The notes beneath the pieces were generated by a model, which did no database searches, had not been told where the DNA came from, and saw only the letters and a program-made list of their open reading frames with translations. Source: Celoporthe dispersa (Eukaryota; Ascomycota; Sordariomycetes; Diaporthales; Cryphonectriaceae). From it: a stretch of DNA of 64,000 nucleotides. The position numbers were made by a program, and so were the translations under genes. The first letter of the stretch is position 1. Every line of letters starts with the position of its first letter. Positions 61,528-64,000 of the stretch are shown here, piece after piece. The stretch lies in NCBI GenBank assembly GCA_016584495.1, contig WAID01000015.1, forward strand, positions 744,501-808,500, given 5' to 3'.

Positions 61528-62842
61528 TCAACCTCTTCTTATCCCAGCCCACCAACACCAGATATCGGTCGATATCCTCTGCCTCAGATTACGGTTAAAC
61601 CCATACGTCACCGCATTGGCGAAACCGATAAAGGCACTGGCAGCTTGTAAGGCATCCAGCACCCTACTGGAAGGCGTGTGACCCGCCGCCTGAAGAAGTC
61701 GGTTCACCAGTCCTGGTATCCACAAGACAACATAAAAAAAGGGGTATGCGTTCAGCAACAACATCCGCTTTACCTCTCGCTCGGTTCGCTTTGTGTGCGG
61801 TGGTGATCTGGGTGTTGCCGGCGTGCCAGGTCGTTCCAGAGGAGCTTTCTCGAGGGGATACTTCTCGATGGGATACTCATCCAGGGTGCTCAACGTAGAG
61901 GTCGTCGTCCGTCTCATGGCGACGTCTTCCTTCAAGACAGCCAAGCCGGGGCGAACAGGGAAGTCCATGGAGGAGCTTGACAGCCGGAGCCACGATCGAC
62001 CACGCAGTTCTCGATCACCGTCCCATTCCTCGGCTGTTTCCTGTCTTTGGTTCTCGATGGCGTTCTTCTCGGCTGAGTTCTGGATGGAGGCTCTGCTCGC
62101 GACGCTGGCCATGGTGTTGTAGTCTGTTGACTGCGAGGTGGTGGCCAGGGATTTGAACCGCCGAGAGGTATGGTAATAGACATAAGAATAGATGCCAATA
62201 ATTAACAAGATGATGGCGAACCGCCAGCCGTGGTTGAGACTGTAGCGCAGGTCGGTGCGTGATGCTGAGATCCAGCACCAGTTGGCACCGGATGGCATCA
62301 TGACTCCCATCGCCACGGCGATGCAGCCGGTGGCCAACGGAACAATCCATATTGACAGACAGATGAGGATCTTTTTGGTGCGAGACACTGCCGGCATGTA
62401 GACTTTTTCGGTAACAGTCAAGAGAGTGATCTATAGATCATTGAACGTCAGTATTATAAAGTACCAGCCACCCAAGGGGAGTTGGGTTGAGAGAAGAAAA
62501 GGGACAACTTACTACTGCTATGGCGAACATAGAAAAGTCAGCTGCCTGAACAGACACCTGAGCCACCCAGCCATTGATGGAGCATAGAGCACCCGGGGTC
62601 AACTTCTTGGTAATAACAAAATAGACCCCGGAACTTGTGCCGTTCAGTGAGTTGATGAACTCGGCCAGCGCGAGGTTGAGAACAAGAGCATGCCGAAAGG
62701 TTCCCTGTTCCCGACGGTAGATAGCAAAGGTGAGCAGGACACAGAAAGTCGAGACCAGAGAAAGAGAGCTGCCGAGAAGGACGAGCGGGTCGACGATCGG
62801 GTCGAAGAGATTGAACCACACGTATCCTTGGCTCGAATCCAT
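61528..62842 (-). CDS. cAMP-receptor-like G-protein-coupled receptor
   Basis: Exons 62842-62513 and 62430-61528, joined in phase 0 across an 82-bp intron, encode 410 residues. Seven hydrophobic segments can be placed: five before a long loop of ~115 residues, which is rich in Ser, Pro and Lys and faces the cytosol, and two after it. The first half has LLGSSLSLVSTFCVLLTFAIYR and FRHALVLNLALAEFINSL; the last helices include PFFYVVLWIPGLVNRLLQAAG and AFIGFANAVTYG. This layout matches fungal class V receptors related to Dictyostelium cAMP receptors, known in several filamentous fungi. They may sense nutrients and act through Galpha to adenylate cyclase; the ligand is unknown. No frame break is seen. 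The name is by family, not by orthology. Confidence 0.85.
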
Positions 62843-64000
62843 CGCGACAGGGGAGGAACCAGCGAGTAATTATTAGCGATACGCCAGGTTGACTGTCCAG
62901 TGGAATCCAGTTCCCTTTCCAACAACAACAACAACAAAAAGAAGAAGATAAATCTTGACAAGACCTAGGGACCATAGTATATACTTTTATATCATCTACT
63001 GTAGAAAGATCACATGGAGGATCGGCAGTGGTCTCGCGGTCCACTTGTTGTGCCAGAGCTCTCCCTCGCCTCTCGGCTCAGGGAAGCGTGCTACACATCC
63101 GCCTTCACCAGACGTCCTGGTCCGCAGGTTTCAGCCGGGCTGCGAAGGCAAGGCTCTGGACCTACACATCTCCATATAATGAACCATAATATGCACGCCA
63201 TATTGTATAGAATATCCGTGCGAGCAGTGGGGCTAGATGCCAACCCGTCGTTATGGTTTTCAGTCCTTCGCTACGCGAGTGCGGGAGACCCACATGGAGG
63301 CTTGCAGGAGGCGAGGCATGAAACGTATAATCGCACGAGCTCTTCCTTGGCTCCACGCAAATGTCACGACAATGATGTCCTTGGGCAGTATTTTCACCTA
63401 CTTCACAACCGGCAAGATAACCGTAGCACGGTCCTCTGAGCCACGTGGTGGTGACGGCGGTACCTCGCGTAGCGACGGGGATCATTCCCGGTGACGTGAA
63501 TGCTTTTTACATTAGACGAACTCCCCACTGTTCTGTGCGCTGGTTAGCTCAGATGCCCATGTTGTGTATTCTGTAAATATTGGGGCTAAAGCTTCGGACT
63601 CTGGTGAGAAAAAGTTGTTGCCAGGCTGAAAGCTGATACGAGTGGTCCATGGAAAGATACCGACGTACTGTCAAATATGCTAGATACTATGCCCATGCTG
63701 TAAGGCCTTTCTCAGCATAATCATCTGTCTCAAAAATCCTAGCTCCAAGGAACCCACTGCAAGCTATCGAGCGGGACTTCGGCTGCGATAATGTATTCGA
63801 CCTTCGGCTCCGATAAACTCTTGCCCTTGTTAACCATGGGCTGCTACATTGCGCACAGATTCTTAAGTCTTGCGTCAAAATCCCTCAAGTCTCGTATATA
63901 TTAACGAATAGATTGACAGAAGGCTATGCCACATGGCTATTCACCTCTAAATTCTCTATGTAGGTGCCGACGAAGAGTTTGGGCCCTCTACTTTGAGGGT
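62843..64000. other. Upstream region of the receptor gene to window end
   Basis: It contains an AAC repeat near 62922-62936 and no gene I can support. A tRNA-like A-box resemblance near 63542 was rejected. Confidence 0.45.

Noticed and set aside
54531..62842. Secondary-metabolite cluster (SDR, MDR oxidoreductase, receptor)
   Set aside because: No synthase, cluster transporter or pathway regulator is present; the enzymes are common single genes.
63541..63610. tRNA-like A-box (TGGTTAGCTCAGATG)
   Set aside because: No matching B-box (GGTTCGA type) or cloverleaf could be placed downstream at the proper distance.

Overview
The window is nuclear DNA from a filamentous ascomycete (Pezizomycotina, most likely Sordariomycetes). 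The evidence is GC-rich codon usage, spliceosomal introns mostly 57-110 bp long with GT..AG ends and CTAAC/CTAAT-like branch sites, long gene-free spacers rich in homopolymers and pyrimidine tracts, and fungal gene families. There is no sign of operons, prophage, CRISPR, or an intact transposon. I found no convincing tRNA or rRNA gene.

Layout: 2-694 (+) 3' end of the mitochondrial dynamin Mgm1; 1160-2789 (-) Zrg17-like cation diffusion facilitator; 3710-4863 (+) disordered protein with two membrane segments; 6381-8577 (+) Hsp90; 9186-10949 (-) CorA-like membrane protein with possible 5' remnants to 12072; 12903-15513 (+) amino-acid permease with many introns; 16067-19461 (+) protein kinase joined to a beta-rich C-terminal region; 20141-20314 (+) 57-aa single-pass microprotein; 21216-23505 (-) Ser/Thr kinase; 30436-31492 (-) 2EXR/F-box-like protein; 38107-38364 (+) 85-aa two-CxxC protein; 46511-48203 (-) DNA primase large subunit Pri2; 50678-52374 (-) TeaR/Mod5-like prenylated polarity protein; 54531-56144 (-) F-box-like protein; 56549-57471 (-) short-chain dehydrogenase; 58410-59657 (+) metallophosphoesterase; 60099-61172 (+) medium-chain zinc-type oxidoreductase; 61528-62842 (-) cAMP-receptor-like GPCR. 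Three spacers of about 6.6-8.1 kb (23.5-30.4, 31.5-38.1 and 38.4-46.5 kb) hold no gene I can support.

The genes are mostly unrelated housekeeping, signalling and transport genes. They do not form an evident biosynthetic cluster or a new multi-gene system. The strongest cross-window observation concerns sequence quality. Six genes contain about ten one-base frameshifts, mostly in short homopolymers. In each reconstructable case, correcting them restores a total length divisible by three with conserved sequence on both sides. This looks like uncorrected long-read base-calling error more than real pseudogenisation, and it means automatic gene models here will be broken. The biologically most interesting items are the kinase/beta-propeller-like fusion, the two small proteins, and a nested inverted repeat inside the longest gene desert.
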